A DNA stretch of 64,000 nt, from NCBI GenBank assembly GCA_963969395.1, contig OZ017802.1, forward strand, positions 4,032,501-4,096,500. The letters are read 5' to 3'. Below, piece by piece: positions 1 through 10,814 of the stretch (its first letter is position 1; the number at the start of each line of letters is the position of its first letter). Source of the stretch: Pseudoscleropodium purum. Its lineage: Eukaryota > Streptophyta > Bryopsida > Hypnales > Brachytheciaceae. The position numbers were made by a program, and so were the translations under genes. The notes under the pieces are model-generated. The model was given only the letters and a program-made list of their open reading frames with translations, had not been told where the DNA came from and searched no databases.

Positions 1-440
1 TGGATAAATCTATTTACTTCCAAAGCTCACCTTAGTAAAGCATCAATAATTGATAGGAAGATACCCATAGATCAAGCACGAGCACATTTGGAAAAAATTA
101 CAATGAATACTCAATAGTGAAATCCCATAAAGACATGAACTCAATGACTTCTCCTAATGACTATCTTTTGCGACAATTTACCATGTCTTCCTTCTTTCAA
201 TTTATGCGTACATTTTGAGTGTTGATATGTAGAAAAGGGATGTTCGTGCCTTCTAAATGGGGTCATTTTCAAATTTAGAGTGTCATGTATCATTGAATGT
301 AGGTGAGCAATAAACACAAATTTCTAATACTACCACATACTTCAATTCATGCAGCATGTTGCATCCTAAATTGAACTTTCCATATAGCTTTATGGGCTAA
401 GGTAGAGATATCCATTATAGAGTAGGCAACACATTTTCTA
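1..440. other. AT-rich flank upstream of the copia insertion
   Basis: I see no supportable gene here. An open frame on the minus strand at 347-616 runs across the 5' LTR boundary (441) and is therefore a chance ORF. The last five bases, TTTTC (436-440), are the left copy of the target-site duplication of the adjacent retrotransposon. Confidence 0.6.
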
Positions 441-703
441 TTGAAGGACTTGACTAATGTGTTAGGTTTGTGTTGAAAGACTTGGGTTAAGTAAGAGATT
501 ACTTGTAGGAACTCCTTGTTAAGTCTATAATTACTTGTAGGAATTCTATATATATATATGCTAACTAAAGTAAAAGTTGTTTGTAGCCAAGCCAATAGAG
601 TAGTATAAGAGGGCAACCCCTTGCTTGGATTTAATACCCCTTTCTCATGTTTGCTTTTGTAATCCTCTTCATTGAAATATATTACCTTGTTCTATTCACA
701 ATA
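441..703 (+). repeat. 5' LTR of the copia element
   Basis: Matches 5073-5338 over its whole length. It begins TATTG where the 3' LTR begins TGTTG, so the canonical TG end is mutated, and it ends CAATA. A TATATATATATA stretch near 550 is a candidate promoter TATA region of the LTR; the 3' LTR has a shorter TA run there followed by GAGG. Confidence 0.93.
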
Positions 704-1151
704 GGTTATGGGCCCACTCATGTGAGTTGCTATTGGAGGTTTGATCTCATGACAAGGTGTGTTGGAGGAGCATTCGTGGAGCTTGGAGTTTGGGGTCATT
801 TGGGTCATTTGGAGTCTAGATTTGGACTATTTTTGAGGTATTTTCTTGTTTGGAGTTCAGTCTTGCTCTTGGAAGATTGATTTGAGTTTAAGTTGACCCT
901 AGAGGTCTGATTTGAGAGACTTGGAGCTTGAGAGAGGTCATTGGAGTGATTTAGAGCTATTAGGGTTTCATTTGAGAGATTTGGAGCCTTGAAAAGCTTG
1001 TTGGAGTGATTTGAACTTCCTTTGAGAGATTGTGAGCATTGGAGTGCTCATTGGAGTGATTTGGGTCATTGGGGATCCTATTGGACTTTGTACAATAAGA
1101 AGAGACCAAATTGGGCAAACTTGAGGTATATTGGAGTCAGAGGCATTCACC
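704..1151 (+). other. Leader (5' untranslated) of the copia element with short purine-rich repeats
   Basis: This is the stretch between the 5' LTR and gag. It contains three degenerate tandem units of about 50-60 bp starting TTTGAGAGA at 911, 971 and 1021, each ending near TTGGAGTGATTT. The G/A-rich strand bias is strong. No protein is supported. In copia elements this region holds primer-binding and packaging signals; I cannot identify these individually. Confidence 0.6.
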
Positions 1152-4100
1152 ATGGCTACTAGTGAAGGAGACAATACGAGGGTCATTGATAAGTTCAATG
1201 GCGACAATTTTGGACTTTGGAAGTTCAAAATGGAGATGATTTTGGCCGAAAAAGACTTGTGGGAGATTGTGGAGGGCACCGAAGAAGCACCCGCAATTGA
1301 TGCGGACGCCAAAGTTAAGAAGGCCTATGAGAGAAGGGTGAAGAAGGCCTTTTCCATGATTGCTTGCAATCTTGTGGATAGGCAACTTGCACATGTTCGA
1401 GCATGCAAAGGACCCATGGAGGCATGGAAGGTGCTTTGCAACATCTATGAGACCAAGAGCTTGTCCAACATGCTCTTCATTCGACGCAAGTTCTTCACAT
1501 GCAAGATGCAAAAGGACGAGGATATGCTTGATCACATCAACAAGGTGAAGGCACTTGTAGACCAACTAGCTTGTTTGGAGGTGCCTGTCACAGATGGAGA
1601 CATGGTCATGACTTTGCTTGAAAGCTTGCCACATTCTTATGAGTATCTCATTACGGCATTGGAGACTAGACCTATAGCGGAGCTCACTATTGACTTCATC
1701 ACGACGCGATTGATGTACGAGGTGTCTAAGAGGAAGGAAAATGAGCCTCATGAAGGAGGTGCAGCACTCTACTCACGTAATGGCCAAGGAGGGAGGTCAC
1801 AACCACAGAAGGAGACATGCACTTGCTTCAATTGTGGTAAGCCCGGCCACTTTGCAAAGTTTTGCAGGTTGCCCAAGAAGGAGAGTGCAAATAAGGCTAG
1901 TGTGAAGGAGGTGGAAGAAGACTTTGCGTTTGCAACCAATGATGGATATGACAACACCGACATGTTCAAGTGGATCATTGACTCTAGTGCAACGCAACAC
2001 ATGACTCCACACAGGCAAGCATTCCTCATGTATAAGCCTATTAGCAACCGCACGGTGTATTTGGGTGACCATGGCGTGGTGGATGCAATTGGCATGGGTT
2101 GCATTGTGGTGGAGGTAGAGGTGAAGGACAAATTGAGGACAATTCGCATCCAAGGTGCTTTACATGTGCCCAAGTTGTATGCAAATTTGCTCTCGGTGAA
2201 CAAGTTGGTGTCACAAAATTTGAAGGTGCAATTCAACAACCAAGGTTGTGTTTTGTGTGCACCCAATGGAGAGATGATCGTGACGGCACTAAGAGAGGGC
2301 AACTTGTATTAATTGAGGTTCAAATCGGTGAACGGTACAAGCATGGCGTGTTTGGCACAAGGAGCATCTCATCAACAATCTTTGGAGCTTTGGCACAAGA
2401 GATTGGGCCACCTCAATGAGAAGAGTGTGAAGAGTCTTCAAAGCATGGTGGGAGGCATGCAAGTGATGAAAGGCTCTTGTGATTTGAAGTGCGAGGCTTG
2501 CATTCAAGGCAAGCAAGTGAGGCAATCATTTCCATCGGATGGAGGGATGGGAGCAACCAAGGTGTTGGAGATTGTGCACTCGGATGTGTGTGGCCCTATG
2601 AAGACTACTTCCATAGGTGGTGCAAGGTATTTTTAAACCTTCATTGATGATTTTTCAAGGAAGATATGGGTGTTCATGTTTAAATGCAAGAGTGATGTGT
2701 TTGAGCGGTTCAAGGCATGGAAGGCACTTGTAGAGAACGAATCGGGGCACAATGTGAAGGTGTTGAGATCGGATAATGGAGGGGAGTACATGTCCAAGGC
2801 CTTTGAGGCTTTTATGAGAGAGCATGGCATTCAACACCAAACCTTAGCCCCTTATACTCCACAACAAAATGGTGTGGCAGAGCGTGCCAACCGCACACTT
2901 ATGGAGATGGCTCGTGCCATGTTGCATGCCCAAGGCCTCAAATTTGATCTTTGGGCAGAGGCTATATCAAATGCAGCCTATATACGCAATAGATGCCCCT
3001 CAAGGGCGGTAGCTTCTATGATACCACAACAAGCATGGAGTGGAAAGAGGCCAAACATTGGGCATATGTGAATCTTTGGATGCATTGCATACGCCTTGGA
3101 TTTGAGTCCTAAGCGCACCAAGCTTGATGCAAAGGGCATCAAATGATTGCTTTTGGGCTATTGGGAAGGCTCCAAGGCCTATAGGTTGATGTACTTGGAG
3201 ACAAAGAAGATCATCAAAAGTCGAGATGTGTCCAAGTGGGAGCAATGAGACTACGACGCTTGAAGTGGACAAATCCCCAAGCATGGAAGCTTTGCCCAAG
3301 GATGATGAGACACCACCTACACCTGAAGAGAAGACAAATCCATCTCCGAGTTTGGCGCCAAGTGAAGATGAAAAAGAAGATGCTTCCAAGGAGCCAAAGT
3401 ACCCTACAAGGGAGCGTAGGCCGCTTAGAGAATGGTGGAAAAACCACATCTTCACTCAAGAGCAAGAGGAGCATGCAAATGTGGCATATGCAAGAGATCC
3501 ATGCAACTTTGGTGACGCTATGAAGAGTGTGGATGCAAGCAAGTGGGAGAAAGCCATGCAAGAAGAGTATGCCTCATTTATGACCAAAGGTACTTGGGAA
3601 CTTTCCCCTCTTCCTCATGATCGTACTAGTATTGGATGCAAGTGGGTGTTTTGCACCAAGAGAGATGCATTGGGCAACATTGTGCGCTACAAAGCTAGGT
3701 TGGTGGCTAAGGGTTATTCATAAGTGGAAGGAGTGGATTTCAATGAGACCTTTGCTCCCGTGGCCAAATTTTGCACTATTCGATGTATGGCTACCATAGG
3801 AGCAGCCATGGATTTGGAGATGCATCAAATGGATGTCGTCACAGCCTTTCTCAATCCAAACCTTGATGTGATCATCTACATGGACCAACCCAAAGGCTTT
3901 GTCCAAGAAGGTCATGAACACCTCAAGTGTAAGCTCAAGAAGGCCATCTATGGGTTGAGACAATCGGAAAGAGCGTGGTACATGGACATTGATGCATTAT
4001 TTGCAAGAGAGGATTTTGTAAGGAGCCATGCAGACCACTCTCTCTACATCAAGCAAACAAAGAAGCATTTGGTAATTGTCATCGTCTATGTTGATGATTT

Positions 4101-5091
4101 GATCATTATGACCAACACTATGAGCAAAATGGTGGAAGTTAAGGCAATGTTGAAGAGCGAATATGACATGAGTGATCTTGGTGAACTACACTATTGCCTT
4201 GGGGTGGAGTTTCAAAGGCAAAGGGTTGACCGTACCATAACCATGAGTCAACACAAGTATATTGAGGAGGTATTGAAGCGCTTCAATATGGAGGGTTGCA
4301 AACCCATTGGCACACCGCTTGATGTCAAGTCTAAGATGGTGAAGCTCAAGGATGAAGAGTATGAAGGTGTGAAGGCAGAAATGCAAGATGTGCCATACAA
4401 AGAAGCGGTGGGGAGCTTGATGTATGCCATGGTGGCCACGAGGTCTGACCTTGCATTTCCAATGAGTGTGGTGAGCCAACATATGGCTAAGAGTGGTCCA
4501 ATGCATTGGACGGCGGTCAAAAGAATCATGCGGTACCTCCAAGGTACGTTGGAGGCAAAATTGGTTCTTGGAGGCAAGAGACTTGTATTGAGGGGCTATT
4601 GTGATGCAGATTGGGCTGGAGATGCAAGTGATAGGAGGTCGACAACGGGCTATGTGTTTATGCTTGGAGATGGTGCAATCTCGTGGAACTCCAAAAAACA
4701 ATCCACCATTGCATTGTCTACTACTGAGGCGGAGTACATGGCCATTAGTCAATGTACAAGGGAGGCATTATGGCTAAGGCAACTCATGAGTGACGTTGGA
4801 TTTGAACAAGAGAAGAGCACACCTATTATGTGTGACAATCAAGGCGCGATTGCTTTGGTGAAGAATCCAATTCACCACTTTCGAAGCAAGCACATTGACA
4901 TTCAACACCATTTCATTCGTGAGAAGGTTGAGAGTGATATGATTGAATTGAAGTATATTCCTACAGATCGCATGGTGGTTGATGTACTCACGAAGGCACT
5001 TGCAAAGCCTCGACATGAAGGTCTTCGAAAGCAGATGGACTTACAATTGTTTGGCAACAAACAAAGTGGGAGTGTTGAAGGACTTGACTAA
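1152..5091 (+). pseudogene. Copia gag-pol polyprotein, disabled by stops and a frameshift
   Basis: Gag starts at ATG 1152 (an in-frame ATG at 1131 also exists) and has the copia gag domain followed by a CCHC zinc knuckle (CFNCGKPGHFAKFC, about 1833-1874). The protease motif reads DSSAT where copia proteases have DSGA/DSGS. Next come the GAG-pre-integrase motif (LWHKRLGHLN, near 2390), the integrase core (HSDVCGPM, DNGGEY, TPQQNGVAERANRTL), the reverse transcriptase (YVDDLII, about 4087) and the RNase H (STTEAEYMA). In-frame stops lie at 2310 (TAA), 2634 (TAA), 3069 (TGA), 3144 (TGA) and 3721 (TAA). A +1 frame change falls between about 3226 and 3248, after the integrase C-terminal motif. The final frame runs 18 bases into the 3' LTR, ending at 5091. 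At least two stops (3069, 3721) fit C-to-T changes. It cannot make a full polyprotein. Confidence 0.93.
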
Positions 5092-5338
5092 TGTGTTAGG
5101 TTTGTGTTGAAAGACTTGGGTTAAGTAAAAGATTACTTGTAGGAACTCCTTGTTAAGTCTATAATTACTTGTAGGAATTCTATATATAGAGGCTGACTAA
5201 AGTAAAAGTTGTTTGTAGCCAAGCCAATAGAGTAGTATAAGAGGGCAACCCCTTGCTTGGGTTTAATACCCCTTTCTCATATTTGCTTTTGTAATCCTCT
5301 TCATTGAAATATATTACCTTGTTGTTCTATTCACAATA
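5073..5338 (+). repeat. 3' LTR of the copia element
   Basis: Direct repeat of 441-703. It begins TGTTGAAGG immediately after the polypurine tract and ends CAATA, followed by the right target-duplication copy TTTTC (5339-5343). Confidence 0.94.
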
Positions 5339-5343
5339 TTTTC

Positions 5344-6198
5344 GACCCCCCCTCCCCATTTCCACATGATAGACTACTCTATTTCCAATGATAGCTTTGT
5401 TTATATTACACTCACGTGTATTTATATTGCAGCTCATGTACAGTAAGACTTGCAAGAATTGCAAAAATGTCCAAGTATTGTACATTGAAAGCATAGAATG
5501 ATCATGGCATGTGCATAATTTTCACTTACATCAATTTTGTAACTAGTTTATGGTTGGAATTACAATAGCCTTCATAACAAAAATAGGTTTAATAGAATCT
5601 TTAGGAAAAAAATTCAAAATAATTTCAATTTTGACCACAAAAATGTAAATTTTTTTTAATCCTTCTTAAATCAATTTGCCTATACTGAAAAAATAATTCC
5701 CTAAATACACCTTGAGTGTAGCTATGCAGAATTCCTTAAGTAGTCGGAAATGGGTCATCATCCCATAGACCTTCTTGTCAATTGTGTCTCTATGTACATC
5801 AGTCCAACATTCCAGACCCTAGATAAAAAAAACTCTCTCAGTCAATCCTAGATAGGTGAACTATCCCCAACAGAATAACCCCATTCACACCATCTTGTAG
5901 CTGAAGTTACCCTTCGTCTTCCTTTTCTCCGGTCGTCATCCTTTAGTCGGTATTTGAGCAGCACTGCGCTGCTCTTGTTGCCCTTCCATGTCTGTTCTGC
6001 TTCCAGTCTTCATCTGATCTTTACAGACACCGAAATTTCATATTTTAGATCAAACTAGACAGGGTTTAAGCAATGCTGCAGTGAAATGGTGCAGAAAACA
6101 GATCCGAATTAGGGCAAACTCTTGAGGTACGCAGCTCTGAAATGCACACTTGCACACCCTTCATAACATTCAATTGGTTCTGGTGTTGCATTACAGAC
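5344..6198. other. Intergenic stretch between retrotransposon and F-box gene
   Basis: I see no gene. It starts with a C-run (near 5346-5357) and is AT-rich up to about 5700, then becomes more mixed toward the F-box locus, with CT-rich blocks around 5920-5950 that could be upstream regulatory or 5' transcribed sequence. There is no recognised motif. Confidence 0.4.
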
Positions 6199-6756
6199 AG
6201 CTTTTTAGACCGTGGAATTTGCCAATTTAGGAGGTAGCTCTGCACATTTTGCTGCAGTGACTCATCTTCTCTCATTTGCAATTGGCACACACTTGGACGC
6301 ATGGATTTATGGTTTTCTGGAGCTTGAATGTTTCACGATGCCTGCATCTTAGAAGAATGGTGTCTAAAGAAGTGTTCTACGAATTATAGTTGTCTCTTTT
6401 CATGGTAGGATTTTGGGTACTAAACCCTAAATTCTTGTCGAGGTTTCTTGACTTGTTGGTTGTGCTGAATTTGAGGCAGCTTTTAGACCGTGGAATTTGT
6501 CAAATTAGGAGGGAGATTTGCACGTCGTATGCACACGTTGCTGTAGTGTCATCTTCTCATTTGCATTTGGCACACATTTGGACGCATAGATTTAAGGTTT
6601 TCTGGAGCTTGACTGTTTCATGATGCTGCATCTTAGTAAAATGGCGTTTACAATATTCTCCAGTCAATTGTAGTCGTTTTCATTCATGCTACGATTTAGG
6701 GTACTAAACCCTAAATTCTTGTCGAGGTTCCTTGTTTGTTGGTTGTGATGAAAATG
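6199..6756 (+). repeat. Tandem duplication (~280 bp, two copies) upstream of the F-box gene
   Basis: Copy 1 is about 6199-6470 and copy 2 about 6483-6756. Both begin with TTTTAGACCGTGGAATTTG-like sequence, pass through a TTGGCACACA.TTGGACGCAT block and a GGTTTTCTGGAGCTTGA block, and end ACTAAACCCTAAATTCTTG then TCGAGGTT. The offset is about 278-284 bases, with scattered substitutions and small indels. Each copy carries the telo-box-like word AAACCCTAA (6423 and 6707), a motif known from plant promoters and first introns. Its position about 0.9-1.4 kb before the CDS suggests promoter or 5' UTR/intron sequence of the F-box gene. Confidence 0.75.
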
Positions 6757-7652
6757 TAACTTTGGCATGGCTAATTACCTTACTGAGATTGTTTACAGTA
6801 GCATTCATGCAGGATCGCTGACGTGTTGACCACAAATCTTTGTTGGATGTGATCAGACAAACACTCGCACCTAGCTGCGAATTTTGAACAAGGGTTTATA
6901 TCACCTAGAGATTGGGCTCAAGTGCTGGTCCCCATCTAAATTCGTTTATTCCAATTGAAGCTGGGTAGTGGGTGAACTTCATGGAGTGAAATTCAATGGA
7001 CAGAGGGGTTCGTCGTGCAAGGCGAGAAATCCGTCTGGTGAGTCTGATGTGTACACTTGCAGCCCGTTCTTCGATCACAATTACCCTCAATCTTTGACTG
7101 TTCTTTTAGACTGAATTTAGAGAGTATGTCATTCGCATCTTTGCACTTTTAAAACTAGGGTTTTCATAACCCTAATTATGACCCAGGCATGGACAATTGA
7201 AGATCATCCTCTCTCTCTCTCTCACGCTTGGTGGTATAATAATGTGTGTAGTTTGTACTCCTAAATGCGTCCAAATGAGCATCTGAGCACGGTTCCGTTT
7301 GTATTATTTTAACTACTTAATTAATTCATTGGTCTTGTTGGCCATTAATAGTGGATGCCAATGCAAGTTTGCATGTATTTCTTGGACATTGTATAAATTA
7401 ACTATGATGTTATAAAGTGTCGCTGACTAAGAAGGCTCGGACACACTTTTCAGTTTCTCCAAGGGCGAGTGGATTCACTTGGATTTGCCATCACTACAGT
7501 TTATCTGTTATAGGTTTACCAACATCTACCGAGGCTTCTATTTTCAGATTGTGTACATTTGGGGCAAGAATCTATTAGATTTTCTTATGGATAAGGCTTG
7601 CAATTAGGTGTACTTACCTTATCAGAGGTTGCAGAGGTTGCAGTTGACAGGC
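6757..7652 (+). promoter_or_regulatory. Presumed 5' transcribed/promoter region of the F-box gene
   Basis: No protein-coding frame is supported. It holds a CT microsatellite (about 7208-7223) and AAACCCT-like words near 7150. A good splice-acceptor-like sequence (TTGACAG, ending at 7650) lies directly before the predicted start ATG at 7653, so an intron in the 5' UTR ending at 7650 is plausible. The transcription start is not identifiable. Confidence 0.4.
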
Positions 7653-8882
7653 ATGGACATGGATCCTCGTGTATGGAGGACTCTTCCCACGGACCTCTTG
7701 CAGCTAGTGTTTTCTTATCTTCCTGTACTGGACATCTGCAAGCTGCGAGTCCTTTCCAAGACCTGGAAGCAAAATATAGATTCCGTGGACTCTGAATTCA
7801 GTCACCTACTTGAGAAGTCGACGTATCCAAGCATGTTTGGTGCCATTTCTTTGAAGAATGAAGGTGAGTTTTGTGGTATGATGGTTGATGTAAAAGCGAG
7901 GCAACAACGATTATACCCGTATTTGGGTAATGCATGTGCGCTCGACATTGATCCCTCAGGCAATTATGTGACCACAATGGGTGCATCTGATGGAGGCCTG
8001 GTTTGCTTTGTTTCGAGAGGCACTATGCGTCCCAAGTTTATAGTGGTGATGAACCCGTTGACAGGAAAGAAGATTGAGCTTCCAGGCTTGCGCAGCATGG
8101 ATGGTCATGTGGCGTCTAATGTCATGCCGTTGATGGTGCAGCTGACCATGGACAGGCAAACATGGCAGTACAAAGTGATAATTGTGGGCTACATGGATGG
8201 ATCTACCGGCAAGCACTTGTTTGTGCAAATTTATGACTCCGTGATCAAAGGATGGACGGTTGTGGAATCGTCAGAGCTGCAAAACTGGGATCGAATTTAT
8301 GGATATGCCTACCGTTCTTGGATGGATAGAGAGAGAAGGCTTAATTGTTTGGCTCTCATTGGTCCTTGTATGTACGACTTTGAGGCAGGAGGACTGCACT
8401 ACTTTCGAAAGAACAGTGATGGACTTGGCGGACCATATGAGCCATATCCAGCTGCACAAGGAGTACCTCTAGTACTGCCTTTTGCCCCCAAGGACAACAT
8501 TGCACATGCAGTTTTGAAGAACCACCTTTTTGTGTTGAGGAGTCACAGTGAATTAACCTCCAGTATGCCTTTCTACAATTATTTCATTTCTGAGTATGTT
8601 TTGGAGAAAGATGCCACTGCTTGGGTAGAAGTGGGGAGAATTCACAACCTTCCTTTTCATGAAATATCAAGACTCGTTTACAGCAGTTACCGGAGTTTCT
8701 TTCTTGATGCATGTAAAGGTTACCTGCTGCTGTTTTTAAATCATAATCTTGGATATATTTACGACTTGTCTGGTTGCTGTTGGTTGGAACTTCCACCAAT
8801 ACAGACTAGACCTGGGCCTCATTGCAGAGACTTGGCTCCGGTGGATTTGCTGTGTGAACTTCGATGGAATGCTACACCGTGA
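7653..8882 (+). CDS. F-box protein with kelch/galactose-oxidase-like C-terminal domain
   Basis: A 409-residue protein with an intact frame and a TGA stop at 8880-8882. The same frame is open from 7608, but that has no ATG. The first ATG is 7653, giving the N-terminus MDMDPRVWRTLP, which matches the MDPRVW..LP opening of a plant F-box class (At5g15710-like by recollection). The F-box covers about residues 8-45 (LP.DLL..V.SYLPV.D.CKLR..SK.W). F-box proteins bind SKP1 and choose substrates for SCF ubiquitin ligases. The remaining ~360 residues look like an F-box-associated beta-propeller: MNPLTGKKIELPG is the typical linker after the first blade, and the C-terminus has YDLSGCCWLELPP. There is no intron in the CDS. 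Upstream lies the duplicated block at 6199-6756. The substrate cannot be inferred. Confidence 0.88.
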   Translation: MDMDPRVWRTLPTDLLQLVFSYLPVLDICKLRVLSKTWKQNIDSVDSEFSHLLEKSTYPSMFGAISLKNEGEFCGMMVDVKARQQRLYPYLGNACALDIDPSGNYVTTMGASDGGLVCFVSRGTMRPKFIVVMNPLTGKKIELPGLRSMDGHVASNVMPLMVQLTMDRQTWQYKVIIVGYMDGSTGKHLFVQIYDSVIKGWTVVESSELQNWDRIYGYAYRSWMDRERRLNCLALIGPCMYDFEAGGLHYFRKNSDGLGGPYEPYPAAQGVPLVLPFAPKDNIAHAVLKNHLFVLRSHSELTSSMPFYNYFISEYVLEKDATAWVEVGRIHNLPFHEISRLVYSSYRSFFLDACKGYLLLFLNHNLGYIYDLSGCCWLELPPIQTRPGPHCRDLAPVDLLCELRWNATP

Positions 8883-9655
8883 AGTCCTTGGGATTTAAAG
8901 TGTAAGCTTCAAAGGAATGCTACTGCACTGGAAAGTAGAATTCATGTAATTTGTTAAACTTTGTAGATTTACTAAATTTCCAATTTGATTTTCCAAAGTG
9001 AAGTCAGTTGGCATTTGTGTAGCAAAGTAGGACATTAGCCAATTTGGAAAGAAATGAGTGTAGAAAGGCCTTGCTAAGAAACTATTTCCGAGTTTGTCAT
9101 ATTGCACTAATCGGATCCTAAACGACTTCCAGAATTGTAGTAGATGGATTTAAATAGCTGTAGAAAGTAGTCAATTATTACAGATTGAAAAAGTAGGAAA
9201 TGTGGCTGTGGTGTTTACACAAGAATTGAGTTTAACAAGTGCAGTTGACTGATCAAAGTATGTGTTTGTTGAGAATTATAGATTTGGAGAAGTTAAGAAG
9301 AAAATTCTTTCTTTTGTTTTTATTTAATTCAATTTGTTGGAAGTTCATGAGACAATTGGAATAAATAATGTGCAGCTACACTACAAGAGGCTCCGTCCTT
9401 GGATGTAACATTGGCTTGCAATTCGAGTTGGGAGCCACTCAAACTTCCTTATGGTATCTTCTATCATTATCTTGGTTAGTTGTTGGATTATAGGAAAAGC
9501 CAATAAAAATAGTATGTGAAAATCATGTTATATAGTGGGACGCATGGTACCGAGGGCATTTTGGCCTAGGATGGCACCTACCTTGAGGTTAAGGGTGTTT
9601 CAATTTGGGACAATAATTACCTTGAGGTTGAGGGCAAGAGTGTGAGGGGTTTCAA
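8883..9655 (+). other. 3' region of the F-box gene and AT-rich intergenic DNA
   Basis: The first ~200 bases are probably 3' UTR. A short imperfect repeat of the CDS end (GGAATGCTAC at about 8866 and again near 8915) straddles the stop codon. No further gene is seen. From about 9540 several degenerate copies of a TACCTTGAGGTTGAGGG phrase occur, leading into the hairpin at 9656. Confidence 0.4.
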
Positions 9656-9702
9656 CTTGGGATGACACTTGCCTCAAAGTTGAGGGCAAGTGCCATCCCA
9701 AG
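9656..9702. repeat. Inverted repeat, 18-bp arms
   Basis: The left arm at 9656-9673 (CTTGGGATGACACTTGCC) and right arm at 9685-9702 pair with a single mismatch around an 11-base loop. It sits at the end of a series of degenerate direct repeats (about 9580-9690) of a CTTGAGGTTGAGGGCAAG phrase. The function is unknown. Confidence 0.75.
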
Positions 9703-9803
9703 CTAAAACACCTATGGGACCATGTCTCTTGCTACATTAAGGAATTGAGCAAACCTACTTGCCCGATTATTTGCTTGACATTTGAAACACGAGAAGAAAA
9801 TTG

Positions 9804-9908
9804 TGTTAGAAATGACAAAAACATGTGGGTTGATTCCAATGCAGATTTTTGCATTGGAAACATGGAACTCAACAAAATTCAGCCCACATGTTTTTGTCAT
9901 TTCTAACA
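9804..9908. repeat. Nested hairpin: perfect 26-bp arms enclosing a 10-bp hairpin
   Basis: The outer arms 9804-9829 and 9883-9908 are perfect reverse complements (26 of 26). Inside, 9834-9843 (TTCCAATGCA) pairs with 9850-9859 around a 6-base loop. Total size is 105 bases. The frame read across it (65 codons, minus strand 9712-9909) is explained by the palindrome and is not a gene. It could be a small foldback element or a hairpin small-RNA precursor. Confidence 0.85.
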
Positions 9909-10814
9909 TAGTTTTCTTTTAGTGAAAATTAGGCTTTCCTTTGTACTGCTTGATTTTTTTGAATTTAGGTTTTTTGGCACCTATTGGAAAATCTTCTTAA
10001 GGCTCCCTCTTTTCTCTTTTCTCTCAATTCTTTTGATTGTTCTATTATCTTGCACATTGTTCCGTTACTTATCGTTGCTCCCTTGTGGTTTGTTCTCTCA
10101 TTGCGATTGCTCATTGTGGTGATTTCTCCTTTGCATTGCTTGTATTATTATATACTTCCTTATTGCTATTGATTTCTCTGTTCTTAGTGTTGCTTGCCAA
10201 TAAGAACTTTTTGTTGTGCTCTGTGATTTTGCTACTAATGCTAGTTTTGTTGTTGTGGGGTGTTGGAATGGCATTTTTATTGTTTTTTTGCATTGGCACT
10301 ACAACCCTAATCCTTATTTGTTGGTAATTGTGTATTCCTTTCTTCCATTGCATATGTGTATCCTTTGGGTGTGTCTCTTCAATGTATGTATATTATCTGT
10401 GTTTATACTTAGTGTTTTGAGTATGTTCTTGTTTCTTGTGTATTTGTATATTTATTAATTTTTTGTTTATTGAATGCAAGTGTGCAATGATTCAACGCAA
10501 AAAAAACAATTGGAATGTATGGTTGTGGCCACCAAAATAGATAGACTCTAACCTTTGTAGTGGAGTGTGTTAGAAAAAGGCATTTGAGTGTTAGTCCAAA
10601 GGTTCAGTACATTGATCAACTTAATTTTACACCTAATCCATTCAATTTATGTCTTTACTTACAAGTGAATGAATTAGTGGTAATATTGCTTAAAGGCTTA
10701 AGTTGAGATGATCGCTTTGCCATCTATGATTTTGAGTTATTCAAATGATATTGTTAGTTTGTACTCTAATGCAATTGCACTATCTCTTGTTGTTGAGAAC
10801 TTAGAGGGTCCTAC
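9909..10814. other. T-rich stretch without a supportable gene
   Basis: Positions 9920-10470 are strongly T-rich on the plus strand (many TTGTT and CTT words), which opens several overlapping hydrophobic frames without family resemblance. I read these as composition artefacts. Positions 10470-10814 hold nothing recognisable. Confidence 0.5.

Larger units (their letters stand above)
441..5338 (+). mobile_element. Ty1/copia LTR retrotransposon, complete but coding-defective
   Basis: Two direct LTRs (441-703 and 5073-5338) enclose a gag-pol in the copia order: gag, zinc knuckle, protease, integrase, reverse transcriptase, RNase H. The element is flanked by TTTTC at 436-440 and 5339-5343, a 5-bp target duplication as expected for integrase-mediated insertion. 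LTR ends are TGTTG...CAATA (3' copy) and TATTG...CAATA (5' copy). A purine-rich tract (about 5061-5072, ending AAAGTGGGAG) sits directly before the 3' LTR and is the expected polypurine tract. The sequence after the 5' LTR (from 704, GGTTATGGGCCC) only loosely resembles the usual initiator-Met primer site. The LTRs differ by roughly six substitutions and two small indels by eye, so the insertion is fairly young, yet the coding region carries five in-frame stops and a frameshift. Confidence 0.95.

Noticed and set aside
1137..1565. Long minus-strand frames across gag-pol (also 1769-2302, 4186-4752)
   Set aside because: They are antisense shadows of the copia coding frame.
9922..10458. Several overlapping hydrophobic plus-strand frames of 62-96 codons
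   Set aside because: They arise from a T-rich strand, which encodes Leu/Phe in any frame; overlapping frames are equally open, no ATG-led frame stands out and no family is recognised.
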